The notes under the pieces were generated by a model, which did no database searches, was not told the DNA's origin, and saw nothing but the letters and a program-made list of their open reading frames with translations. Position numbers and translations under genes: made by a program. Of a stretch of DNA of 53,702 nt, positions 32,269 through 43,869 are shown piece after piece. The stretch is taken from assembly GCA_001598975.1 (NCBI GenBank), contig BBXU01000031.1, positions 1 through 53,702 on the forward strand. The letters are read 5' to 3'. Within the stretch, counting starts at the first letter, position 1. Each line of letters begins with the position of its first letter. The DNA is from Parachlorella kessleri (Eukaryota; Chlorophyta; Trebouxiophyceae; Chlorellales; Chlorellaceae).

Positions 32269-34493
32269 TCACATGAGGATTGGTAGCAGTGTCGTGGCCC
32301 CATCAGCATGCGATTTAAGGTTTGAAGGCCGCACTGCTGCTCTGCACATAGGGCAGCTGCGTTCCCGCTCGAACCACTCGCTGACACAATCTTCACAGAA
32401 GATGTGCCCACAGGACAGCTTAATCGGGGCCCGCAGGTTGTCCTGGCAGATAGGGCAGCAGTTGCCTGCCTCTGTAATGTCATCCTGAGATGGGACTGTG
32501 CCATGTGCGCTGTGCTGGAATGCCTGACGGATGGCCATACCCGCAGCTGTCAGGCGCTGATACACGTTTGTGCACTTCAGCATGATGTACACTCCTGCAG
32601 GAAAGTTGAATGGGTGCGTGGGTGCTAGGGTTCCTCATTCTCAAGCAGCGTTGAGCGCAAGCCCTCGTGATCCTCAGCATTCGCTCTGACATATTGCACC
32701 AGTCATACAACTGCCACTCATTGCCAGAACGTCCAAGTGTCATACACACCGCAGGTCGCTACCTTGGCTTGGGGGCCAACCAAGAAGGAGATCTCACCTG
32801 AGGAGACACTAGTAACCATCAATGGCGCTTGTGCTGCTTGGAAATAGTTGTACCAAAGCGGCACTGGTAGCAGCCCACGGTACAGGCCTGCAGGGCAACA
32901 GTCACAACACCGTGAGCTTTCATACACAGCTGACAGTTTCGGGCACAGTCTACCTGATGCAATATGTACTGTTTCTGCTTCCAGCCACTCCAACTCTTCT
33001 AGCGCTCACCCAAGGACATACATCCCTCAGACATAACATTGCATCCTGCAAATGCGAGCCGCACCTGAGCAGTATTCCACTGCTGTCAGGACATGCCCCC
33101 GGCGGCGCAGCAGCTGCGCTGAGTCTATCCTTGCTGTCAACAGCACCACCACCTGAATACAGTGAAACCTCACCCGCCTCATGCCAGCACAACCTTGCAC
33201 ACATACCAGGCCAGCCCCACCATGGTTCAAAGAGAGTACAAGCTTGTAATCTAGTAAACTGTCCATGCAATGCCAGCCGGGCTCAGCAATGCCAGCAAGT
33301 TTGTGAGCTGGATGCTAACGGGCACATGCGCACCTTGCCCACAACTGAGATGTACCGGACACAAATGTCTGCCACCGCCACCATGAATAGGACATCCCAG
33401 AACTGCAGCAGGGCGGCAGCTCTCAAAGCGAGTTAAAACTTGTAGCTGACAGTTGCACAAACTGCTACCTGGCACAGATCACCTGGCATCACGCCCAGGG
33501 CGAGGGTAGTGAAGCATTACATCTGGCAAGCAGCGACATCCTCACAATGAAGCATAGACACATGCTCATAAACATTCACACCTGGGTCACGGGAGGTCCT
33601 GATGCCAAAAGCACCAAGTGCTTGAGGGTCTGCTGCTTCCAGGTCACCAAACACACCAGCGGCACTTGTAACAAGGCCACGCCCCCTGCTGCCAGCAGCT
33701 GTCGCGGTTGAAGCTGCGCCTTCAGCGCAACTTGTGCCCTGATGACCGTGTTTATGCGGTGCAGCACGTATGTGAGGCAGGCAAAAGACAGTAAGCCTGC
33801 AGTGCACACCAGCAGCGCAGCAAGCTGTCACCTGGTTGACTCTGAACAATATGGAGCGCGTGGTGGACAGCCAGCTTGTTGTCAATGCCCCCAGGACCAC
33901 AAGGCATGCTTAGAAAGTAGTACTCACGGACAGCACTGGGCTGCAAAGAACCATGGCACAGCTCCCGTGCTGGCTAAAAGCTCACCTAAAGCATGTCTAT
34001 AGACGAAGAGCAGCAGCAGGAGCCCTGCATAAGGTAGGCCTGCCTCTACACTGCCAGCTAGCTGCCGAATATCTAACACGCTGGAACTTAATCGATGCCG
34101 CTCTGCAGCTTCAGCAGCCCTGCCCTCCCCCAGGTCTGCTGCCGGCTCTACTGCTGCTTGCTGTTCCGGGCTGGTAGCTCCGGCACTCGCAACAGCCGGC
34201 GCAAGTGAGCCATGTGGCTCTCCTGCGCTGGTTTCCGCGCTGCTGCCGCCACCGCTTCTATGCTGTGCTGCAGGCTCGGTAGTGTACCAAAAGCGCAGAC
34301 GTGGCTGCGAGGCGTCAAGTCCAGACAGGGTACTGAGCAGGCGTTGCAGCACTCCCCCTGCCGCTGCACCACTCACAGAGTGATCCAACGTGACAGGAGG
34401 CACTAGCGAGTGTTGTCCTGGCTGCTGCAGGGCAGAACCGGAGTGGCGTAGGGACATCTCTTCAAAACTGTCAGGTAACGACCTGTCAGACAT
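32269..34493 (-). CDS. RNFT1: RNFT1-like transmembrane RING E3 ubiquitin ligase
   Basis: Six exons on the minus strand keep phase: 34493-33986, 33796-33582, 33402-33334, 33152-33065, 32887-32798 and 32594-32269, giving 431 residues. RNFT-type ligases are multi-span ER proteins acting in protein quality control. The first 130 residues are Ser/Ala-rich and polar. Hydrophobic segments follow (GLLLLLFVYRHALGLLSFAC and later QFWDVLFMVAVADICV), then LYRGLLPVPLWYNYF, a family signature. The C-terminal C3HC4 RING spans residues 370-407: CPIC, CGHIFCEDC, CPMC, followed by the family tail SHADGATTLL. Exon 1 joins directly to the exon at 33796 because that gives HALGLLSFACLTYV, which matches the family; a hydrophobic frame in between is intronic. 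The gene is divergent from uS17. Confidence 0.9.
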
Positions 34494-34761
34494 TTGCAAC
34501 AATATTTTCCAAAGTGAGCACGAGCCTCAAGCTGATTGGAAGTGACAAGAGCCCTCTGCTGCTGGGCCTGCTGACCACATGGCGACGAAGCGCTGGGAAG
34601 TTCCTACCCAAACCCGGTTTCAGAAGTATAATGCCTAAGCCTCCAGATTTTTCCAATTTTGGTGTGACACGGGGTAGCCCTCAGCAGCCGCACTGTCTTG
34701 ATTTTTCCCTGTCAGAGTGCCAAGTCCAGTGTCACAACGCTTGTTAAAGAGTCTTTGCAGC
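34494..34761. promoter_or_regulatory. Bidirectional promoter region, RNFT1-like gene and uS17m
   Basis: The start codons of two oppositely oriented genes are 268 bases apart. Both promoters must be compact or shared. I see no clear core element. Confidence 0.55.
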
Positions 34762-35555
34762 ATGGGTACTGGAACGGAGTTTGTTGGCAAGGTATGTGTC
34801 TCGCTGCATGACTGCCTACTGAAGCCTGGCACGGCAGGTTTGCAGAGCGTTCACTCACGGGGGTACTCTCTGGTCCCTGCAGGTCATTTCCAACCGCATG
34901 CAGAAGTCCGTGCTGGTAGCCATAGACCGGATTGCGAAGAACAATAAGTATGACCGAGTACTTCGACGGACCACCAAGCTCATGGTGAGCTAGACTGACT
35001 TTGTAGTGCAGGGCAAGGGTCCACGACACTTGCGCTCGCCGCTGACTCTTCTATACAGGAGTAGATGAGCAAGCTGGTTAAGTGTGTGCAGGCACATGAT
35101 GAGAAGAATGACTGCAATATAGGGGACATTGTTCGGATACACATCTGCAGGTATGCGGAACGTGCTTGGCAGGTCCCGTGCACTGTTCAGCTTAAGTGCC
35201 TATCTGCCGCTCACTACTGGCCCAGCCCAGGAGGATTGCTAAGGCGCAAGCTCGCAGACTTGCTTGCCAGACAAGGCGTGGACATGGGGTGACATGGGGC
35301 GCGTCTTATTAAACCACCAAGCTTGGGGCGTTGACATCATGCCAAGTGTGCACCTGGTGGTGCTGAGGCAGAGAGATAATCTATGACGGATGCAGGCCGC
35401 TGAGCAAGAGAAAATGCTGGCAGGTGACAGAGATCCTGCACCGAGCGAAGGTCTTTGACGCTGACACCGCGGCTCGTGAGGCGGCCAAGCAGGAGCGGTT
35501 GCATGCGCAGCACAGCAGCCCTAGCTTTGCAGCCGCGGGTATACTGCATAAGTAG
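34762..35555 (+). CDS. MRPS17: Ribosomal protein uS17, mitochondrial type
   Basis: This is a small-subunit ribosomal protein that binds 16S-type rRNA near its 5' domain. Four exons fit: 34762-34791, 34883-34984, 35092-35150 and 35396-35555 (TAG), giving 116 residues. The bacterial-type uS17 core is clear: GKVISNRMQKSVLVAIDR, then the HDEKNDCNIGDIVRI strand and RPLSKRKCW. A C-terminal extension of about 35 residues (VFDADTAAREAAKQERLH and onward) is absent from plastid and bacterial forms. There is no obvious transit peptide, so a mitochondrial location is inferred from the family, where uS17m often lacks a cleaved presequence. The first exon codes for only ten residues. Confidence 0.88.
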
Positions 35556-36080
35556 TTCCCCATAGATATACCTTGGGTTGGAAGAAGCATGGAAGTTGGG
35601 TGCAAGTACCACAGTGGAAGTACAAAAGCTAGGGTTGGGTCCCAGTACCTGTACTGGGGCCTTGGGGTGGTACCCTTGTTGTCAAACAGCACTGAGCAGC
35701 TGCTCAGTGCTGTGCAACTAGGCGTAGTTCAGAGACCGATGAGGCAGGGTTTGCTAGACACTGGTGGTGGTCGGTCGTATAACTCCTTGTTCTTTTTTAC
35801 CTGTTTGCCTGGCACTGCACAAATCCAAAGCCTCCTGCATGTGGCCCTAATGCTCACTGGGCATGCTGGTCATGTGTAGGCTTGCCATGAGTAGGCCCCA
35901 TTTGGTTCTTCTAATTGAAGTCAGCCAATAGCCAGCCGGCATGTCCACCTGTGACTCGGAAGCCGACGGAAGTTGCAACCTTATCATCATCGATATGTTC
36001 ATGGCATGGCTACGCTTGTCGCGCTTCAGAGGCGCAGGTCACCATTTTATACAACATCGTGCAGTGTGTTGATCACAACT
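35556..36080. other. uS17 3' region and SOD promoter
   Basis: The 525 bases between two same-strand genes contain the 28-bp palindrome at 35686-35713 and a smaller inverted repeat, CCCAGTAC-CT-GTACTGGG, at 35641-35658. No coding exon was found. Confidence 0.5.
35686..35713. repeat. Perfect 28-bp palindrome
   Basis: The half site ACAGCACTGAGCAG is followed immediately by its reverse complement. It lies 131 bases after the uS17 stop codon, so it may sit in the 3' UTR and form a hairpin in the transcript. Confidence 0.9.
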
Positions 36081-37855
36081 ATGTCGCCCAAAGCACTGGT
36101 GATTGCCGCTGTTGCGCTTCTAGGAGTGGCCAGCGTCAGGGCTCAGAACTTCACCCTGCCCAAGCTGCCCTTCCCCTACACGGCTACCGAGCCAGCTATA
36201 GACAGAAACACCACCGAGATCCACTGGACTAGGTGCTGACTCGAAGCCTACTGATTAGGGGCACTACCACACCCTTCTTGACAGGACTTCTAGCCCACTG
36301 CAGTTGCTCTTCTGGCAGAGCCTGGGCTTGCCATACAGCAAGACGACTGTACAGGTGGCTGGCCTTGCCTTTGACTTGGTACTTTCCAGGTCCCATGCAG
36401 GCACACCCAGGGCTATGTGAACAACTTAAATGCAGCTTTAGTCAAGTGCCCTGACCTGCGGGGCCAGGACCTCTATGAGCTTGTGACAAGTGTGGGCACG
36501 AGCGATGCCAACCAAACATGCGAAACTGACGTGAGCTATGTCAGCCTCAGCCTCGCCATGCCTTATTCAGTTGCAACCCTGCAAAGCATGTCAGTGCACT
36601 TTGTGCCTCTCTCAACTGCGATGTTCCCGCGCCCCGAGGGCTTCATCTTGATCTGCAATGGGATGCCTCTGCACTGTATGTGTTAACAACAGCCTGGGTC
36701 AGAGGCCCCCCACCTGTGCGCCCGCCATGCAGGTGAGGAACCAGGGCGGTGGCACCTACAACCACCTGCTGTTCTTCCTCCACAACCAGGCCCCTTACGG
36801 CAGCCAAAGCTGGGACAGAGACGCCTCCCCTGCGCTCAAGCAGGCAGTGCAGAGCGCTTTCGGGTCATTCGAAACCTTCAAGGCACGGTTCAAGCAGGCT
36901 GCCCTGGCAGTGTTTGGTTCCGGCTGGGCGTGGCTGTGCCTGGATGAGTCAAGCAAGAAGCTCCTCGTTACGTCAACCCCCAACCAGGACAACCCACTCA
37001 TGGAGGTGCGCATGCCAGCTGGGATCATGCAGAGGCGGGCTTCGAGCTCCTAGGCCGGCGGTAGTCTGCACAGGAGACCTGCTGGGCTCTGCACGCCACT
37101 GCCACTGCCATGCATGTATGAATTCTGCCTGCTGCTCAATTGGAGATGAGCCTGCCCAAGCCAGGCACCTCGTGGCATGGCTATTGACAGGAAGTGTTTG
37201 GAGGGGCAGGCTGTGACGTATGTCAGACTCCCACCCTGCAGCCTACGGTTGGGACTTCGGCAGGTCTTGTCCCGCCCATGCACCCTACCTCTGCGTGCAG
37301 GTTGCAAAGACCCAGTGCGCTCCCATCCTGGGCCTGGTGAGTGGATACTCGAGCGGTCCCTCACTTGAATAGTGTTTGTGAAACAGCTGCAGATGTGCCT
37401 CGCAGCACGTCAGCAGCACCTTGTGTATGTGTGCCCACAGACGGTGCGTGCGCAGCCTAGTCTGGGTGCCCTCAGGCTGGTTGAAAACCCCTGTGCCGCA
37501 TAACAATGGATCCCCCCATTCTATTTCGATCCAGGATGTCTGGGAACATGGATACTACCTGCGATATCAGAACAGACGGGCCGACTATATTGACGCTTTC
37601 TGGCAAGTTGTGATAAGCAGGCTTCTGTAGGCACCCTGAAACTAGAGGGACTGTATGGTCCTTGTTTTTGCATTCCCCTAGGCCTTCTTTGTCCCTTTCT
37701 GTATGAAACGGGTTATTGTCCCCGACACAGAGCATCATCACAGTTTCAAATGACAAGGGGCCTGGTCTGCCTGCTGCAGGAACGTGACCAACTGGCGGGA
37801 GATTAGCGGGCTCTATGACAAGGTCTCTCGTGGGCAGCCGGTCACCCTCCAGTGA
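36081..37855 (+). CDS. SOD: Secreted Mn/Fe superoxide dismutase
   Basis: The enzyme converts superoxide to hydrogen peroxide and oxygen. Six exons fit: 36081-36232, 36401-36530, 36733-37005, 37301-37336, 37535-37626 and 37780-37855 (TGA), giving 252 residues. Metal ligands by family alignment are His48, His105 (YNHLLFF), Asp198 and His202 (DVWEHGYY); the active-site Tyr is Tyr56 ([10 protein letters not shown]). Residues 1-21 are a clear secretory signal peptide (hydrophobic [15 protein letters not shown]), and sequons at Asn23, Asn43 and Asn88 support passage through the ER. An insert containing Cys67 and Cys91 lies before the second helix. The exon 5 donor is uncertain: the phase-consistent choice (GCTTCT|GTAGGC) adds seven residues before NVTNWREI, while the family would predict a join right after FWQ. 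Metal type (Mn or Fe) is not decided. Confidence 0.9.
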
Positions 37856-38937
37856 CGCCCATAAACATGTAATGTGCGGACAAGGAAGGGCGTACAAGGC
37901 CGTCCGGGATGGTTATAAAGTTCAGGTCTTTAGCTGCGTGATTGTACAGGTGGCTGCTAGCAGTCTGCAGCCGGTTGGCCTTGGTTCCCATTATTGATGG
38001 TTTCGGCTTTTGTCAAGACATCCTGCTGCTCCACTAGGAGCCATGGTGAAGCCCATGCTTGTGCTGTGGGGAGTGAGTCCGCCTGGTATGGTTTGAAGAA
38101 GCACAGAAAGCAGGTGATGATCACTTTTCAAGATGCTCTCCATAGTAATGCTAGCTAGCATCCGTTCCATTTTTGGTTACCAGTACTGTCCAGCGTACCT
38201 GGGGTGGCACTGTTTCACCGGTGCTACATGTACACCATCGTTAATGGTGCTAGGCTATGCGAACAAAGAGGAGGTAGGGTCGAACATACTGAATGGACTG
38301 GATGTAACGATACATTTGCATGGCTGACTCATCTCCTTCTTACCGCACTTCTAGAGTGGAGGGTGGAGCAAGTGCTGTTGCCCTGTCATGCACGTCCCAA
38401 TGTGCACCAATGAGGTGCCACCGGCACATGTAACAGTCACAGCCACCCGAGGTCCAGACTACCCATCTTGAGGCGTAGGGGTCTTCATTGCCTTACACGT
38501 GCTAGTCATGCTCTGGGGCAGTCGCGCAGTGACGACAGATAGGGTGCACTATCTGCTCCCACTGTCACGGAGGCAGGCAAGACCTGTGCTTAGAAAGATT
38601 GACATCAAGGACTAGGCTTCCTACTTCTTGTAGCTATAATTCATACCTGGAGGAATAAGAATCCGCGTAAGATGCGGGGACAAAAATGCAGCCAGGGGGA
38701 TTACGGCGAATTGCTCACCACCTAAGCTGAGCTGAGACATGCAAGCTTGACAACCAGCAAGGTACAGACAGCCTTAATACCTTCCCTGCCAAACTAAAAC
38801 TTTAAGAGATATACAGCTCGCCGATTTCCAGAATAAGAGCGAAAGTGAGGTGCATGCCCTGGCTTTGTCTGTCCCAGACATATCAACACCCCTCCACCAA
38901 CCCTTACCTACCCACTAGGCTCGGCAGAAGGCGAGTG
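37856..38937. other. Convergent intergenic region, SOD and SLC35F6-like gene
   Basis: About 1.1 kb with more A and T than the flanking genes. It should hold both 3' UTRs. TTACA at 38493-38497 is TGTAA on the minus strand and could serve the SLC35F6-like gene. I see no coding exon. Confidence 0.5.
37868..37872 (+). terminator. Candidate polyadenylation signal TGTAA for SOD
   Basis: A TGTAA lies only 13 bases after the SOD stop codon. That is unusually close, so a more distal signal may be the one used. Confidence 0.3.
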
Positions 38938-41900
38938 CTATGTATTCGACCCCCGCCTCTGCAGCCTCTCCAGCGCCCTCGTGCCCCCATGCCCTGACAT
39001 CTCCCCCACGTCGCTCTCACTATACTCGCTCTCCTCACCAGCTGCCAGCTCCTCAGGGCTCTGCCCCAGGTCGGTATAGCTGAAGCTCTGAGGCAGGGCC
39101 GACCCAGAGGCCAGGGAGTCGGTGTAGCTCATGTTGGTGGGCAGGCTGGCCAGGGAGTGCGGGCTGAGCGCAGCGGGCAGCAGCGTGATGGACCTGCACA
39201 CCAAGAAGACAGTGCACAGGCCATATGACAGAAGTTTGTTTAATGTCACATCCAGGCATTGAAGTTGCTAAAACAGAAAGCTGGGCTCTTCCATTTGCCA
39301 TAAACCTGGTTGCAGGGCATGCACATGATTAAAGGTTGCAACCAGAGACTAGCATCCCTCAAATTGTGACCTTCCCACTGGCTGACCAGTGCAACCACGG
39401 CTGACCTGTGACATGCCCTTGTCACTATCTGCACTAAGCAAGGCAAGCTCGCACCACCAGCAGCAATACAACCTGATGCACCACCAGCAGGGATGCCATC
39501 TGCCAGCCTCAGACCACCCCCGTTTCCCGCCCTGGAACTTTGACCCAACCTCACCCACCTGGCCATGGTGTACCTCTCCCTGTCGATCGGGCGAGGCCTT
39601 GCCGGCAGCGGCGGCCGCCCACTGCCTGGCCTTCCCCGCTCACTCGCCGTGCCCGGAGCAAAGCGCACCCCTGGCTGCCGCTGCGCCGCATGCTCTCCCT
39701 GCTGCCCCCCATGCTGCTGCTGCGCCTGCTGCGGCCCTGAGGGCCCCTTGGCAGCGCCTCCTGCCCGCTCCCCACCCTGCAGCAGCGGCTGCTGTAGGGA
39801 GCCCTCCTCCAGCCCTGCCCCAGCCTCCCCGCCAGCGGCGTCGGCCTGCTGCCTTCTGTGGTGGCGGTGGCGCCGGCGGTGAGGCGGCGCGGGCAGGCAG
39901 GCTCGAAGAATCTCGTTGTATACTGACGTCCCGCTGATGAGCACCGCAAAGCCAACCACCTGCAATGCTTGTAACAGTTCATGGTCATCGAGGCTCGGTT
40001 ACTGCAATGACTGCAGTCTCTTCCCTGTCACCTAGGTGAGTCCCCACCCAACCGGCGAGCCCCTTGCGCTCCGTCCCAGCTTCTGCCCAACTGCTCTGCC
40101 TCCCCGCAATCCAGCAGCAAGGTGACGCCACTCGATGACTGGGCCAAAGCCACGACCTGCTTTCCAGTGCTGATCATTACATCAAACCAGGCGTGCTGGG
40201 ACCCACCTGTAGCATGTGGAACTGCTCCCACCCGACATACAACGAGAAGAGCCAGATGAAGAGCGTCCTGCAGGCATCTATGGTGGCTCGGGATGCCCCG
40301 CTCAAGTTCTTGGTGACGCTCACACCTGCACCACGACCGCTGTCTTTCAAGTGCTGCTCACAATTGGTGGAAGGAGAGGTACAGCAGGTGGACGCATTCT
40401 CCCCCCAACATCTGGCGGGCAGATGTTGGGGGGCAGAGGTGCCCACCCCTTTTGCACTTCCTGGTCCTGTTGGCCGGCAAGTATTGCTACACTGACTGCC
40501 AGCTCTGTGATGGTGCACCCCCATCTATTAAAGAATCACTAGCCACGCGTAAGGTTCGTCCCTGGCACGGACAGGCATAGCAGTCTAGCTGAACAGCATA
40601 TCGCCACCTGGTGCTAGTGACAGGTGCCGGACCCACCAAAGAAGTTGAACAGCCCAATCGAGAGCACCGTGGCAAGCGTGGTCCACTGGAGCGTCCAGTT
40701 GGCTTTGATTTGCTGCAAGACAGGCGCAGGGGCCTTATGAGCTGGGCTTTTCAGGCCAACACGAAATGTCTTGCACCCTTGGCTAGCAGTAGCATGCCAC
40801 AGACTTACAACAGCACCAGCACTTCCCGATAAGGATTGAGGCAGATGCTACACTCACTTGCACGGCTTCCACCAGGCTATCCAGGGGCAGCCCATCAGGG
40901 CCCCGGATATAACATAGCACCGGCAGCGCGGCGCAGCTCAGAAGCACTCCCCAAAACCCTTCCATTCCGACTGCAGGACAGGGCATGGAAGAGGCGGGGG
41001 GCACTGGGTATGAGTAGCTGGGTATGGCGGTGCCCACAGGCATACGATATCATTCAGCGGCGGGGCATGTGATGGCCACAAATCCATCAGCCAGAGACAG
41101 GGGGCATGAGGACGACATGTCCGCTGCACACATGGCCATATTACAGCAGCATGAACCCTCGTGCCTACATACGGGAGTCCACCCAGGAGGGCACCTGCCT
41201 TCCCCCAGACACTCACCTGCCATGAGCACCGGCGCGTGGTACTTTGCCAGGAACTTCTCCTCCACAATGAACTGCGTTGCGGCCAGCAGCTGGGCCGCCA
41301 CCACCAGCAGATCACCCAGCAGCGGGTTGGGGGCGGAGCTGGGCCCCTTGCTGCCGCCCTGCACATGCAGTCAAGCACCGTCTCCTTGTGAGCCGGCTGG
41401 AGGCTTCAGAGGTGGCATGGCCTGGCAGGGCGCAGCTGTTTGACTGCTTCCAGTGTCCGCCCAGATCCCTTGCAATAGCTGCCACCGTCAAGCAAGGTGC
41501 CCAGCCGTGCTCACTTCGCGCCTGGCTCCCCACGCCGCAAGCCGTTGCCGCTCTCACGCCCGGTAGGCAAGCAACAATACAACAAGGCACGAATCTCGCC
41601 TGCAAGGTCTGAACGAGCAAAGCTACCCCACCACACGCCCAGGCATCACCCACCTCCAGCATCAGCAGCTGCCTGGCGCCACCAAGGCGGCTGTCATGCT
41701 CGCCGCTGCTGCCACCGCTGGCAGCCCCATTGCACGAGTAGATGATGGAAGAGGCGCCCACCAGGGCTGCCCCAGCCGTGATAAGCACCATGCCCAGCCA
41801 GTGGTGGATGAACAGCCGGCGCTTGAGCAGCACGATGGTGAGCATGCCCGCAAATATGACCAGTGTGCCACGCAGCATCTGCCACACGGAGGCGTACCTG

Positions 41901-42875
41901 CAGGCAGAAGCGAAGATGTTAAAAGGAGGAGGGGCAGGAGGAGGCGCAATGGCAAGCCTTGAAGCTGTTGAAGCGAGCCCAACAGTGTTGCATGAGCATG
42001 AGGCAAGTATTACTCGCACTGCGCCACATGCATGGTGCAGCACATAGTTGCTACCATACTTCTCTCCTGGTGATACAGCCCAGGCAACCACACGCGGGGC
42101 ACCCAGGAGGCCGCTACTGTCCGCTTACGTGTAGTACAGGCCAAGGTTGAGCAGGGTTGTGGCAGCCGCGTCGCAGGCCGCGGGCAGCATGAACAGCCAG
42201 AAGCTCTTACGATACCGCTTTGCATTGAGAGCCTACAGATGCAGCAAGCGCTCAAGTAACGACCATGACAAAAACTCACTGTGATGGTGTCGCGCAAAAC
42301 GTAGCTCACAGTTTGTGGCCCACAGACCTCAGCACTATGCATCACAATATGCATCCGGCCTTCATGCATTACTCTTAGGGTGTCCTTTGTAGGGCTCGAA
42401 GTGGGCCCTGAATGGCTGCCTGCCTACCTTCTCCTCCTCTGTGAGCGCTTCGTCCCTGCCAGAGCGCCTCACCCACCACCGTCGCAGCAGGAAGGGGATC
42501 AGGCACAACGCTTCCCCGGCAAACATGAAGGCCGTCTGCACAGCTGGGTGCTTGAAAGTGACAGCCCTGCCCTTGTCATCCTGCCCCACAACCTGCGCAG
42601 CGCCACAAGCGACGGGAGGAGTTGCTCCAGGGTGGCTCCAGCTGCTGTCAAGCTGACAAGACTGCAAGTGTGAACTTGCAATCCAGCACTACAAACGTAC
42701 CACATTGTCTTGGAGCTTGGTAGCGATTGTGTTTATGGAGCCTGCACACCGGGCACATATCTGCTTGGTATAGCAAGCTGTGGCACTTACCATGTGCTAG
42801 CCAAGAGAAGCAGGTGTCACACAGTCTACCTGTTATAAGCATGCAGGCTGCCAAAAGAGCTATTGGCAACCTCAT
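38938..42875 (-). CDS. SLC35F6: SLC35F6-type membrane transporter (DMT superfamily)
   Basis: Eleven exons on the minus strand keep phase: 42875-42830, 42741-42701, 42592-42428, 42232-42129, 41897-41654, 41358-41217, 40970-40858, 40712-40637, 40325-40207, 39959-39559 and 39193-38938, giving 568 residues. The core matches SLC35F6 from end to end: LLAACMLITGSINTIATKLQ, MFAGEALCLIPFLLRR, ACDAAATTLLNLGLYY, YASVWQMLRGTLVIFAGM, LVVAAQLLAATQFIVEEKF and ATVLSIGLFNFFGGVSVTKN. It should have about ten membrane helices. In animals the protein is lysosomal or mitochondrial with an unclear substrate. The C-terminal 190 residues are a polar tail with basic (PPHRRRHRHHRRQQ), Gln-rich and acidic Ser/Glu segments not seen in the animal protein. 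One intron contains a strong hairpin. Confidence 0.9.
40401..40433. repeat. Hairpin-forming inverted repeat in SLC35F6 intron
   Basis: CCCCCCAACATCTG (40401-40414) and its exact reverse complement (40420-40433) flank a 5-base loop, GCGGG. It lies in the intron between exons 8 and 9. No matching element was noticed elsewhere in the window. Confidence 0.9.
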
Positions 42876-43869
42876 CTCAACAAACTTGGTTATGCCAGCC
42901 TCTTCAGCCTTCCATCACTTAGTAGAGGTCCGTTTTGATCGCTAGCTGGGCGACCGCAACTGACAAAGATAATCAGCGCCTGTGCTTCCCTAGGTTGAGA
43001 ATACGGCAGACCAGGTGGCAGGACAACCTCGGCTATGCGGGGACAAGTGTCGGAGGACTCACGGGTAGAGACAATCAACCGCAGGAGAGCAGCTGTCACG
43101 ATATTCAGCAGAGGATGCACAAAGGCTTTGGACACAGGAACATGCCTTGGACATTGCGATCAAGTACGTCAGGACTGGCGGGACAGGTGGTGCCTGCGTG
43201 GCAGAGGGTCAATTCAAGGCCAACAGCTTTGCCTGTTCTCTGTTTGTCTATTATCCACACTACCAATAGGGTTCCCTGCCACCCCAGACGCAAACATAGT
43301 CTCCCCCCCCCTATCGTGTTTGCAGGTTGGTGATGAGGCAGCTGTGACCCTGCCTGACAGGAATCTGAGCCAGGCTGCTGCCTTCCCTCCAACTATCACA
43401 CACCATACGTGCCAGCCTGCCTCCTAATCAGTAGGACGCACACTGACACCGAAGAATGCCACAGTCAGCACACCAAAAGACGCCCTGTCAATGCCACTGT
43501 CAGTCTAGACACACCCTTCGAAATTGCACCCCTCCACAGTTGATACTGCTCGTACAGATCGCAAGGTAACCCTGAGGCATGGCCAAGCGTTGCATGTCTT
43601 GTGTTTGTGTTAAGGGATGTATCCTGCCATGACCTTGTCAGTAGCCGCCCTGCATGGACCGCCACATGTTGGCAGCTTGCCTGCAGACAGAACACGCTCT
43701 CCTTCAAAAGCTAAGCACCCCCCATTTGTGCAAGCCTCATGACAACAACTTCCGCCTTCCCACATGAAATACTGAACCAAAGCATTCTCAGCGTGCAAAG
43801 ACTTGGGCGTCACATTCTAGTATTGGTGCACCGCTTATGCGATCAAGTGGTCGGACGCGCTGGCATGCA
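42876..43869. other. Intergenic region upstream of the SLC35F6-like gene
   Basis: Just under 1 kb between the SLC35F6-like start and the ZSWIM2-like 3' end. Several open frames exist but none has a recognisable motif or fits a splice model. It should hold the SLC35F6-like promoter and the ZSWIM2-like 3' UTR. Extra 3' exons of the ligase gene cannot be excluded. Confidence 0.45.

Noticed and set aside
33832..33908. Hydrophobic minus-strand frame between RNFT1 exons 1 and 2 that looks like a membrane helix
   Set aside because: Including it leaves no phase-compatible next exon, while joining 33986 directly to 33796 gives a continuous family-like helix.
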